The notes below the pieces were generated by a model, which was not told where the DNA came from, searched no databases, and saw only the letters and a program-made list of their open reading frames with translations. This document shows, in pieces, positions 54,054 through 61,698 of a stretch of 64,000 nt of DNA (the first letter of the stretch is position 1; every line of letters starts with the position of its first letter). This stretch comes from Lentibacillus halodurans (GTDB taxonomy: Bacteria; Bacillota; Bacilli; Bacillales; Amphibacillaceae), in the NCBI RefSeq assembly GCF_900112045.1, contig NZ_FOJW01000005.1, positions 1-64,000 of the forward strand, written 5' to 3'. Both the position numbers and the translations under genes were made by a program.

Positions 54054-54878
54054 TTAAAAAGGCGAAAATCTAATCATGTCTTCAAGATTGCTCATCATAT
54101 CTGAGAGTATAATACCTGTTACAAAAAAAGTTAAAACTGACATGATCAGGGATGTGGCAAGGCTGACATAAACTTTATGGCCTGTTTCGCTGATCAGGTT
54201 TGCCTTTTCATATACGAATAACACAGGAATAAAATATAAAAACAATCCGTATGACGCAGCCAGTAACACCATCGTTAAAAATGGAGATCCGGCAAGTCCT
54301 GCTACGATAGCAACAACATTAATGGCTGCAAATGGAACCCCCAAGCTGCCGTATTGCGTGAGGAGTGTCTTGGCTGAATCCTGATTCTTTGCTGCTTTTG
54401 TCATCAGTAAAATACTGGAAAATGCTAATGCCAAAAAGACAATAGCAACAAACAAAAGCTGGAACGTCAATGAAAAGAATGGTAATGACACCCAGCTTAC
54501 GACCGTAGAATTAGCTAAAAAGTATAAACTGAGTGAAGATGCTAAGGCGAAAATCAGAAGCGTGATGACCGCGTTCAGCAGTTGCTTTCCAGTTGTATGG
54601 AATGCTGTCGTCGGATTTTTTAATAAGTTTAAGAAATAATTCCAATAATTTATTAATCCATTTTTGATATTTTCTACTGTTTGGTTTGCCTTTTGCTGTG
54701 ATTGTTCGGTTGTTTCAGCAGCTGCCGTTTGCTGATAGCCGTCAGTGTTGACCGGGTTTTCCTGGGCAGTGCTTGTGTCGGTATTGTTATCGCCGTCTAC
54801 GGATTCAAGTGCGGCTCCGCAGACACTGCAAAAATTTCCCGATTCCTGTTCATTGTTACATTCTGGACATACTAACAT
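54054..54878 (-). CDS. Zinc-ribbon membrane protein (Yip1-like membrane domain), function unknown
   Basis: 274 residues from ATG 54878, chosen because AAGGGGGAA lies upstream and the zinc ribbon starts at once: CPECNNEQESGNFCSVCGAAL (two Cys pairs, residues 4-24). A Gln/Thr-rich linker (30-75) and a C-terminal domain with about five or six membrane helices follow (LLKNPTTAFH, then hydrophobic blocks at about 105-270). Such proteins are common in Bacillaceae, often annotated zinc-ribbon or Yip1/DUF domain proteins. The start codon is one base past the stop of the upstream small frame (TGAGATG), so translation is coupled. Confidence 0.75.
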   Translation of the reverse strand: MLVCPECNNEQESGNFCSVCGAALESVDGDNNTDTSTAQENPVNTDGYQQTAAAETTEQSQQKANQTVENIKNGLINYWNYFLNLLKNPTTAFHTTGKQLLNAVITLLIFALASSLSLYFLANSTVVSWVSLPFFSLTFQLLFVAIVFLALAFSSILLMTKAAKNQDSAKTLLTQYGSLGVPFAAINVVAIVAGLAGSPFLTMVLLAASYGLFLYFIPVLFVYEKANLISETGHKVYVSLATSLIMSVLTFFVTGIILSDMMSNLEDMIRFSPF

Positions 54879-54879
54879 C

Positions 54880-55155
54880 TCAATATTCCCCCTTATGATT
54901 TGATGGCACATCCCGAGTGATTTCGTCATATTCGATTAAGCTGATTTTATAATTGCCATCTTCCAATGTCATGGTATAGATTTTTACCCTGTCATAGTCC
55001 GTTTGTTCATCACGGTGATTCATAAAAGGTAAACCGTTCATTGGTTATCTCTTAACCGTTTCTTCGTCAGCTTCCTCCACATTCAATACTCCATGTGATG
55101 TAAAATCATAATGATAATCCGTATCCGGATTTCCGCATTCTGTACAGTATCTCAT
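54880..55155 (-). pseudogene. Small zinc-ribbon gene with one in-frame stop codon
   Basis: One continuous frame starts at ATG 55155 with MRYCTECGNPDTDYHYDF, meets TAA at 55047-55045 after 36 codons, and continues in the same frame (CCA, then ATG at 55041) for 53 more residues, including LEDGNYKISLIEYDEITRD, to TGA at 54880. GGAG precedes the first ATG. Either the gene has been broken by a single nonsense change or these are two short coupled frames. Only the N-terminal CxxC knuckle is present. It is immediately upstream of, and coupled to, the larger zinc-ribbon gene. Confidence 0.55.
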
Positions 55156-55420
55156 TTTTCTCCTTTCTCCGTTTAAGTTAAAGAATAGGTCAACAGACTA
55201 ATGCCTTAATATTGTAGCAAATTTTACTAAAATTTGAAGGGATTTCAGGTGAACTGTTCTATTCTAGGAAATATACCTTGTAACAGAATGGTTTAGGACG
55301 GGATGTTTCGTACCATTCATTGGCTGGTTATTTATATCGGTAAGCCGTTTTAAATGTTAAACGGTTCTTCACAAAAACCTTTTGGTAAGAAAATGATGGG
55401 GATATGTATCGTGGAATACA
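55156..55420. other. Gene-free region between zinc-ribbon genes and S15 peptidase
   Basis: No coding frame is supportable on either strand; presumably the promoter of the leftward zinc-ribbon genes. Confidence 0.4.
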
Positions 55421-55457
55421 GATAAAAACCGGACAGCGAGACTGCCCGGTTTTTATC
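55421..55457 (-). terminator. Terminator of the S15 peptidase gene
   Basis: A 16-bp stem with one mismatch (55421-55436 with 55442-55457) starts one base beyond the stop and has an A/T-rich outer part that gives a U-tract on the minus strand. Confidence 0.88.
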
Positions 55458-55458
55458 C

Positions 55459-57366
55459 TTACCATCCCAATGCCTGTTCAAAGGCCTTTTTGCCTCCAAC
55501 AATCGGTAGTTTCACATTGCTTTGGCCCAGGGAGACATCAAAGGTTGCCTGATTATCATCCGGCATAAGCCATCTGTCGTCACTTCCCGCAAGCACGATG
55601 CCAATGCGATGACCTTTTTGGAAAACATAGTCTTCAGGCAGTGTATCCCATTGGAAACGATAGCTTTTGCCTGGTTTTAAAATGTCAGTGCGGTCCAATG
55701 CTTTCCAGTTTTGGGCATCGAGCCATCCGTGTGTAACGATTTCGTATGGTGCTGTATGCGTTGTCTTTTCCGTTTCTTTATAGCAGGCGTCGTCCACATC
55801 AGTGCTTTCGCCCCAGCAGGATTCAATATCCAACGTACGGACACCTTCACCTCTGTCACGATGGTTCACGCGCTCATCCGTGCCATAATCAACAATCATG
55901 GCTGTCAGATTTGTATTTTCCTGATCGACCGCTGCCCGAATATCAAACGCAGGGACACCGCTTAATGTAACATCCTCTTTTAATTCAGGAGACAAAAACA
56001 TTAATCTGTTCTCTTTTGCTGTCAATTCATCTTCAACCATTTCCTGTTCTGTCTGATCAGGATCGTCGGTGAACGTCTGGCTGAAGTTGCCCTTGATAGC
56101 TCGAGTTGTTAATGTTCCAGGCAATTCGTCCGTTGCGGGCCCAAGTTTTACTTTGATTGATTCAGATTCCTCAAGTGGCCATGAGGAATAGGTTTCCCAT
56201 TCATTTGCTGAGCGCTCGATATCAACCATTGGCTCGTCCATAATCCCGTTGTCGATATCAAGCAACCAATAGTCAAACCATTTATGAAGGGTGTTGACCC
56301 ATTCTGCCCGTCTAAAATCAAATGGGTCAACGTGTCCGGTCTGTGTCAGCCACAGTTTTCGCGGAACATCGTTTTTGTCCAGTTTCGTCCACCAATTAGA
56401 AAAGTGATTGGCCTTGACATTATAGTCGTTTAATCCATGAATAACGAATACACTGGCCTTGACATTATTGGCATCTTTCACAAAATTGCGCTCGTCCCAA
56501 AATTGGTTGTAATCACCAGTCTCATCATCAGCTTCTGCTTTGATTTCTTCTCTGACAAATGTACACGCATCAATGCTGTCACTGCTTGTTACAGTGCGGG
56601 ACAATCCACTCGGTCCATTTGGATAAAATGGTATGCCGCCATAACGATAATAGTCATACCAGCTGCTAATGGCGCCGATTGGGACGATTGTTTCCAGACC
56701 CTCTACCCCTGTGGCGGCAACACCATTGGCGATCGTGCCGTCATATGATTTTCCAATCATGCCTGTTTTACCTGTCGTCCAGTCAGCTTCAATCTCTTCA
56801 CCGTTTTCGTTCCAGGCTGTTCCTTTACCGTTCAGCCATTCGATAACAGTTTTGGCACTTTCCGTTTCTTCGTAGCCACCGGTTGTTGGGCATCCGTCGG
56901 AGTTGTTAGTACCAACCATCTCGACTAGTACAACGGCATAGCCCCTTGGTACAAAATAGTTATCGTAGAATAGCGGGAATTTTTCATTGATGCCATCACC
57001 ATCGGGGTCTTTTAACTCAGATTCGTTGCCCCGTCCAATACTTTCATAATAGGGGCTTGCATCCATGATGACAGGAACCTGGAGATCGCCTTCTGTTTCC
57101 TCGGGGCGAATGATGTCAGCTGCAATGCGATCAGGTTCACCATCATTATCGCTGTCCAGTGAAGATTCAACATAAATCGTTTCTTTAATCGCATCTTCAT
57201 AGGAATAGATTGGCTCTGTCACACCGCTGTCCAGCTGATAGCCAGTGTTCAATACAGAAGAGTCTGCTGCTGAATTGGCTTCGGCCAGCGACGGTCCGGC
57301 AAATATCATTGACAGCAAAAGCATCACCATAATCGGCAATATTCTGTATGTGCCTTTTTTAAACAA
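55459..57366 (-). CDS. Secreted S15-family X-Pro dipeptidyl peptidase / CocE-type hydrolase
   Basis: 635 residues from TTG 57366 (AGGAGGG upstream). Signal peptide to about SLAEA-30. Alpha/beta hydrolase with the catalytic Ser in TGKTGMIGKSYDGTIANG near 205, Asp in FVIHGLNDYNVK near 315 and His in TQTGHVDPF near 348, followed by the C-terminal jelly-roll (PepX_C) domain from about 440 (LMFLSPELKEDVTLSG to HRIGIVLAGSDDRW). An internal DSDNDGEPDRIAADI stretch (near 72) is calcium-loop-like. Members cleave X-Pro dipeptides or esters; which one is not readable. It lacks the helical module and points the other way, so it is a neighbour rather than a member of the cluster. Confidence 0.9.
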   Translation of the reverse strand: MFKKGTYRILPIMVMLLLSMIFAGPSLAEANSAADSSVLNTGYQLDSGVTEPIYSYEDAIKETIYVESSLDSDNDGEPDRIAADIIRPEETEGDLQVPVIMDASPYYESIGRGNESELKDPDGDGINEKFPLFYDNYFVPRGYAVVLVEMVGTNNSDGCPTTGGYEETESAKTVIEWLNGKGTAWNENGEEIEADWTTGKTGMIGKSYDGTIANGVAATGVEGLETIVPIGAISSWYDYYRYGGIPFYPNGPSGLSRTVTSSDSIDACTFVREEIKAEADDETGDYNQFWDERNFVKDANNVKASVFVIHGLNDYNVKANHFSNWWTKLDKNDVPRKLWLTQTGHVDPFDFRRAEWVNTLHKWFDYWLLDIDNGIMDEPMVDIERSANEWETYSSWPLEESESIKVKLGPATDELPGTLTTRAIKGNFSQTFTDDPDQTEQEMVEDELTAKENRLMFLSPELKEDVTLSGVPAFDIRAAVDQENTNLTAMIVDYGTDERVNHRDRGEGVRTLDIESCWGESTDVDDACYKETEKTTHTAPYEIVTHGWLDAQNWKALDRTDILKPGKSYRFQWDTLPEDYVFQKGHRIGIVLAGSDDRWLMPDDNQATFDVSLGQSNVKLPIVGGKKAFEQALGW

Positions 57367-57648
57367 ATAATCCCTCCTAATCTATCAATCTAGGTTTATC
57401 GTAACGTGTACTAGAGAAAATAGAAAGAGATTTTTGCACTAATTTTCTGAATAAAAAGAAGTTATATTAGTAAAAAAGTAATAAGTTTGAACTTTGAAAG
57501 GGATGATATGAGAAGTGTCCTTGGCGACGCTTTTTTGGATAGGTTGGATAGGTCTGGGGAATATAGTGTAAAAGCATATGTTTCTATATTTTCTATAAGG
57601 TCTGCCATCATATAAATACTTAACATTATAAGAATGGAGAAATTCCTC
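57367..57648. other. Gene-free divergent region between S15 peptidase and PTS genes
   Basis: AT-rich; no coding frame is supportable. It should contain the leftward promoter of the S15 gene. Confidence 0.4.
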
Positions 57649-57693
57649 TTGATAAAAACTGTTTACAATATTAATATATAATTGTAAACAGTT
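57649..57693 (+). promoter_or_regulatory. Promoter overlapped by a 13-bp inverted repeat before the PTS permease
   Basis: TTGATA (57649-57654), 17 bp, TAATAT (57672-57677). A perfect inverted repeat AACTGTTTACAAT (57657-57669) with its complement at 57681-57693, spacer 11, covers the spacer and -10 region. This is a good operator position, probably for the RpiR-family regulator at 60516, and alternatively a foldable leader just ahead of the ribosome binding site. Confidence 0.55.
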
Positions 57694-57720
57694 ATCAAAA
57701 AACAAGAGAGGTGAAATCAA

Positions 57721-59265
57721 ATGAAGAAAAAAGCTCTTTTTGAGCAGGCGCAAAGATTTGGTAAATCATTTATGTTACCGATTGCAGTTTTGCCTGCAGC
57801 AGGGTTATTGTTGGGTATTGGCGGCGCTTTCAGCAATCAGGCCACGATAGAAGCATACCCTATTCTTGATGTAGCCTGGCTTCAAGCTATTTTTACCATT
57901 ATGAGTTCGGCAGGGGATATTGTTTTTGCCAACTTGCCGGTCATTTTTGCCGTTGGGATAGCGATTGGTCTGGCCAGGTCGGATAAGGGTACTGCCGGCC
58001 TTGCAGCAGTATTGGGTTTTCTGGTGATGCATGCGACGATTAACGCCATGCTGACAATAACCGGAAAACTTGTGGATGAAAATATCGCTGAAGCCGGACA
58101 AGGTATGACATTAGGTATCCAATCACTGGAAACAGGTGTATTTGGCGGTGTCATTTTAGGGCTGGTAGCCTATTGGATGCATCAGCGCTATAACAAAATT
58201 GAACTGCCGAGATTTTTAGGATTTTTTGGCGGATCACGCTTTATACCCATTGTGACTTCTTTTGCAGCAATTATACTAGGTATCGTACTATTTTACGTGT
58301 GGCCAATCATTCAGGAAGGGATTTTTTCCTTAGGTGGCCTTGTCGAAGCAACCGGTTATGTTGGCACGTTAATTTATGGATTTATTTTGCGGTTGCTTGG
58401 ACCATTTGGATTGCACCACATTTTTTATTTGCCGTTTTGGACAACCAGTCTTGGCGGATCCATGATTATAGACGGATCACTGATAGAAGGTACACAGCGG
58501 ATTTTCTTTGCGCAATTGGCAAATGCGGGTTCCGTTGACCAATTTTTTATTGGGACAGCTCGTTTCATGTCCGGACGTCATATCACGATGATGTTTGGTC
58601 TGCTTGGTGCAGCCTTGGCCATTTATCATACAGCTAAACCTAAGAATAAGAAGAAAGTGTTCGGTCTGATGCTGTCGGCCGGTTTAACGTCATTTTTAAC
58701 AGGTATTACCGAACCGCTTGAATTCTCATTCTTGTTTATTGCACCCATACTGTATGTGATTCATGCGTTTTATGATGGTTTGGCGTTTATGCTGGCCCAT
58801 ATTTTTGAAATAACGATCGGTCAGACATTTTCCGGAGGTTTTATTGACTTTATGCTGTTCGGTGTCCTGCAGGGAGCCGATAAAACGAACTGGTTTATGG
58901 TGCCGATTATCGGTGTGCCATGGTTCTTCCTGTACTACTTCACATTCCGGTTTATGATTAAGAAATTCAATTATAATACACCCGGACGTGAAGATGATGA
59001 TATGGAAGAAGTTACGTTAACGAAAACAGAACGAGCCAATACGATTATAGCCGGTTTAGGCGGCGAAGAGAATATTAAAGATGTGGATGCGTGTGCAACG
59101 CGTTTGCGGGTTAGTGTTCATCAGTCAGATCTTGTCAACAAAGATGATTTAACAAAAACAGGCGCTAAAGGTGTCGTCGCAAGCGGAAATGGTGTACAAG
59201 TTATCTACGGACCGGAAGTTACCGGAATAAAAAATGAGGTTGAAGAAGCGTTAGGGGATAGTTAG
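57721..59265 (+). CDS. PTS sugar permease EIICB, glucose/N-acetylhexosamine type
   Basis: 514 residues. Membrane EIIC domain (about 1-400): FGKSFMLPIAVLPAAGLLLGIGGAF at the start, FANLPVIFAVGIAIGLARSDKG near 76 and the sugar-site region FLTGITEPLEFSFLF near 320. The C-terminal EIIB domain (about 430-514) has the phosphorylated cysteine in IKDVDACATRLRVSV. No EIIA is attached. It imports and phosphorylates a sugar. nanE starts 3 bases after its stop, which suggests N-acetylmannosamine, or an amino sugar entering that route. Confidence 0.9.
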   Translation: MKKKALFEQAQRFGKSFMLPIAVLPAAGLLLGIGGAFSNQATIEAYPILDVAWLQAIFTIMSSAGDIVFANLPVIFAVGIAIGLARSDKGTAGLAAVLGFLVMHATINAMLTITGKLVDENIAEAGQGMTLGIQSLETGVFGGVILGLVAYWMHQRYNKIELPRFLGFFGGSRFIPIVTSFAAIILGIVLFYVWPIIQEGIFSLGGLVEATGYVGTLIYGFILRLLGPFGLHHIFYLPFWTTSLGGSMIIDGSLIEGTQRIFFAQLANAGSVDQFFIGTARFMSGRHITMMFGLLGAALAIYHTAKPKNKKKVFGLMLSAGLTSFLTGITEPLEFSFLFIAPILYVIHAFYDGLAFMLAHIFEITIGQTFSGGFIDFMLFGVLQGADKTNWFMVPIIGVPWFFLYYFTFRFMIKKFNYNTPGREDDDMEEVTLTKTERANTIIAGLGGEENIKDVDACATRLRVSVHQSDLVNKDDLTKTGAKGVVASGNGVQVIYGPEVTGIKNEVEEALGDS

Positions 59266-59268
59266 ACT

Positions 59269-59961
59269 ATGAAGATATTCAAACAGCTAGAAAAACAGCT
59301 TGTCGTATCGTGTCAGGCTTTGGAAGATGAGCCATTGCATTCCCCGTTTATTATGGGGCGGATGGCGCTTGCCGCTTTTCAGGGAGGAGCGGCTGGCATT
59401 CGGGCCAACACGGGGACTGATATCAATGAAATTAAACAGCAGGTGGATTTGCCGGTTATCGGGATCATTAAACAGGATTATAACGATAGCAGCATCTATA
59501 TAACACCAACGCTGCAGGAAGTGAAGGAATTGCTGGATGCAAATATTGATATGCTGGCAATTGATGCGACGAATCGAAAGCGTCCGGACAATGAACAGTT
59601 GGATGAACTAGTCAACTATGTAAAAGCGCATTCACCGGATGTTGCTCTGATGGCCGATGTTTCAACGGTTGAAGAAGCGATCAGCGCGGAGCAATTAGGA
59701 TTTGACTGTGTGTCGACAACGCTGATAGGTTATACTGAAGAAACAGCAGGAACCAATCTGGCCGATCATGATTTTGCCATTTTGAAAAAGCTGGTGGAAG
59801 AAGTTTCTGTTCCGGTTGTGGCGGAAGGGAAATTGAACACACCAGCAAAAGCAGCCAGGGCGCTTGAGCTTGGAGCGCATTTTGTCGTTGTAGGCAGTGC
59901 CATCACGCGTCCGCAGATTATTACGGAAACATTTGCAGATGCAGTCAATACAGTTGATTGA
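59269..59961 (+). CDS. nanE: N-acetylmannosamine-6-phosphate 2-epimerase
   Basis: 230 residues, a normal NanE size. TIM-barrel enzyme turning ManNAc-6-phosphate into GlcNAc-6-phosphate. Seen: VSCQALEDEPLHSPFIMGRMALAAFQGGAAGIRANT at residues 12-47, LPVIGIIKQDY near 60, IDATNRKRP near 103, ADVSTVEEA and the phosphate-binding VVAEGKLNTPAKA and VVVGSAITRP motifs. Co-transcribed with the PTS permease. No nanA or N-acetylmannosamine kinase is adjacent, in keeping with uptake by a PTS that already phosphorylates. Confidence 0.95.
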   Translation: MKIFKQLEKQLVVSCQALEDEPLHSPFIMGRMALAAFQGGAAGIRANTGTDINEIKQQVDLPVIGIIKQDYNDSSIYITPTLQEVKELLDANIDMLAIDATNRKRPDNEQLDELVNYVKAHSPDVALMADVSTVEEAISAEQLGFDCVSTTLIGYTEETAGTNLADHDFAILKKLVEEVSVPVVAEGKLNTPAKAARALELGAHFVVVGSAITRPQIITETFADAVNTVD

Positions 59962-60004
59962 GTTCGTGTTATGAATAATGGAGGCAGGGACAATAGGATA
60001 TTAG

Positions 60005-60064
60005 CCAAAGATACATCCGAACGATGATTCCACTATGATGGGAACAGTTCGGATTTATCTTTGG
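60005..60064. repeat. Long hairpin after nanE
   Basis: An 18-base arm beginning CCAAAGATA (60005-60022) pairs with 60047-60064 with one mismatch, and an inner TTCC/GGAA pair extends it. There is no T-run. A transcript-end structure or a small palindromic element. Confidence 0.55.
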
Positions 60065-60515
60065 AGGGATGTTTGAAAATTTATTGCGAATGATCGATAA
60101 ACGGAGAAGTAACTTGGTCTTAGATTTGCTTTTTTCCATGCTTTTGTTGGTGAGTGCATGTGGGTCGCTGCGAAAAATACGCCCTTTCCGGGGCACAGGC
60201 TCAGCTAACTTTGGCAAGAAAACCACTTTGCAAAGTGGGTCTTCGGCTTGCGCTGTTCCCCCAGGCGTGTCGCATTTTTCTACAGCTTAGAATCGTGTTC
60301 TCATAAGGTGACAGAAAGCTCAATGAATATCGTTCTTTTCTTCCAACAATCAGCACCCCAACATGAGCGGAGGCTGCACCAAGACAAATTGTCACGCGTT
60401 CGCAATCGGTATCAACGATCAATAAGGATGTGACTGTTGAAAAAGTAAAATGCTGCAATTCCTGCCCTGTAATCGTTTGCCTTTATAGTGAAACGTTTTA
60501 ATGGTGTCCCTTCCT
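60065..60515. other. Gene-free region with a dispersed-repeat-like segment
   Basis: No convincing gene. About 60160-60292 is GC-richer and on the minus strand reads as a Bacillaceae-type intergenic repeat (next entry). The rest, to the end of the RpiR gene, shows nothing recognisable. Confidence 0.4.
60160..60292 (-). repeat. Probable Bacillaceae dispersed intergenic repeat
   Basis: The minus strand contains the sequence words GCGACACGCC, GGGGGAACAGCGCAAGC, CGAAGACCC, CAAAGTGGTTTTC, GCTGAGCC and CCCGGAAAG in this order. I recognise the order from intergenic elements repeated in Bacillus-related genomes that are often mis-called as short proteins. Recognition is from memory and only one copy is in the window. 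Confidence 0.45.
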
Positions 60516-61322
60516 CTAAATTTTTTTATATTCATTTAATGCACGAAGGGTTTGTGCGTGTTTATTCTTCAGGTTTCTATTGTGCAGCAGCAGCATACTG
60601 AGAACATCCACAGAATATAAAATTGATAGTTGACTATTCAAGAATCCTTTTACCTGGTGCGGTTTTATACTCGATGTGTATAACATGAGATCAGAATTCT
60701 GAGCCAGGGGCGTTTCTGAATAGCTCGTGATGGATATAATGCTTGCACTTTTTCGTTTGGCCATTTCAATGCCATCGATGATTTCTTTTGTTTGACCAGA
60801 ACTGGAAATCGCGATGACAATATCTTCCGATGAGAGAATGGAGGAAGCAATAATCATGGCATGTGAATCTGTGTGCGTATCGACCGGGAAGCCCATTCTC
60901 GATAATCGTGATTTCAACTCTTCAGCGGATAAACCTGAGCTGCCTATGCCGAAAATATGGACCCGATTGGCATTTAAAATCCAGTAACAGGCTGTTTCAT
61001 ATTGCTCGATATGGGTAAGTGAGTTGGTTGATTTAATGACGGACTCATAAATCTGATTGACGGTATTAATCGCATCATGTGTTTCATCATTTTGTTCGAC
61101 AGCATCACGCAAAAGAATTTTAAACTCAACAAAACTGGCCGCACCAATTTTTTTGCAGAAACGGGTAATGGCAGCTACCGAAACATCGATTTGATCCGCG
61201 AGTTCCTGAATATGGATATTTAATAAATCCTTACTATGTTTAACGATATAGTCAGCAACTTTTCTTTCCGTTTTGCTCAGTGTTTGGTATTTCAGTTGTA
61301 TTTGATCCAGGATTGAGTACAT
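60516..61322 (-). CDS. RpiR/MurR-family transcriptional regulator with SIS domain
   Basis: 268 residues from ATG 61322, seven bases after GGAGGG, which lies within the longer alternative start. N-terminal RpiR helix-turn-helix (about 1-75) with LSKTERKVADYIVKHSKDLLN and SVAAITRFCKKIGAASFVEFK; C-terminal sugar-phosphate-binding SIS domain (about 105-240) with VHIFGIGSSGLSAEELKSRLSRMG and VIAISSSGQTKEIID. Family members sense phosphorylated (amino) sugars. It is convergent with the PTS-nanE operon and is the natural candidate to bind the repeat at 57657-57693. Confidence 0.92.
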   Translation of the reverse strand: MYSILDQIQLKYQTLSKTERKVADYIVKHSKDLLNIHIQELADQIDVSVAAITRFCKKIGAASFVEFKILLRDAVEQNDETHDAINTVNQIYESVIKSTNSLTHIEQYETACYWILNANRVHIFGIGSSGLSAEELKSRLSRMGFPVDTHTDSHAMIIASSILSSEDIVIAISSSGQTKEIIDGIEMAKRKSASIISITSYSETPLAQNSDLMLYTSSIKPHQVKGFLNSQLSILYSVDVLSMLLLHNRNLKNKHAQTLRALNEYKKI

Positions 61323-61396
61323 TAGGGGACCCTCCATTGGTATCGTTATGGTTTATTATATAGGAGAACAACCTTCCTGACGAATGATAATGAAAC

Positions 61397-61493
61397 AGAT
61401 AAATCTTAAATGAATTTATCTTTAACTTTCGCAAAATTTGCATTTCATGTGTCGATTCTATCTGCAGTATTTGACTGTCAAGATAAGTATCTT
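61397..61493. promoter_or_regulatory. Inverted repeats in the RpiR/PRD-regulator divergent region
   Basis: AGATAAAT-N9-ATTTATCT (61397-61421) and AAGATA-N2-TATCTT (61480-61493) are two dyads with a shared AGATA core in the 376-base gap. No coding frame is supported in the gap. Confidence 0.35.
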
Positions 61494-61698
61494 TTCATGG
61501 GTGCTACGTTATTGTAAAGGACCTGACTGTTTAATGAAAGGTCCAAAGATGAATGTTCTCATTCGGTTGAGAGTCCAATTTTGCATTTTATTATGTGATC
61601 CATTTGGTCTTAATAAATGCTATTTTAATAGAGTATAGTAAAGATAGGGGAGACAGATAATAAACTTTTACTTGAAAGGACAACGGCGGTGAAATCTG

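Noticed and set aside
55459-57366. S15 peptidase as a member of the hydrolase cluster
   Set aside because: It is on the opposite strand, lacks the helical module and is separated by the zinc-ribbon genes; only its secretion is shared.
60069-60290. Plus-strand open frame of 73 codons after nanE
   Set aside because: No good match to any family; half of it lies in the repeat-like segment, which produces similar spurious proteins in related genomes.
60201-60458. Minus-strand open frame of 85 codons
   Set aside because: No recognised domain; it runs into the repeat-like segment and lacks a convincing ribosome binding site.
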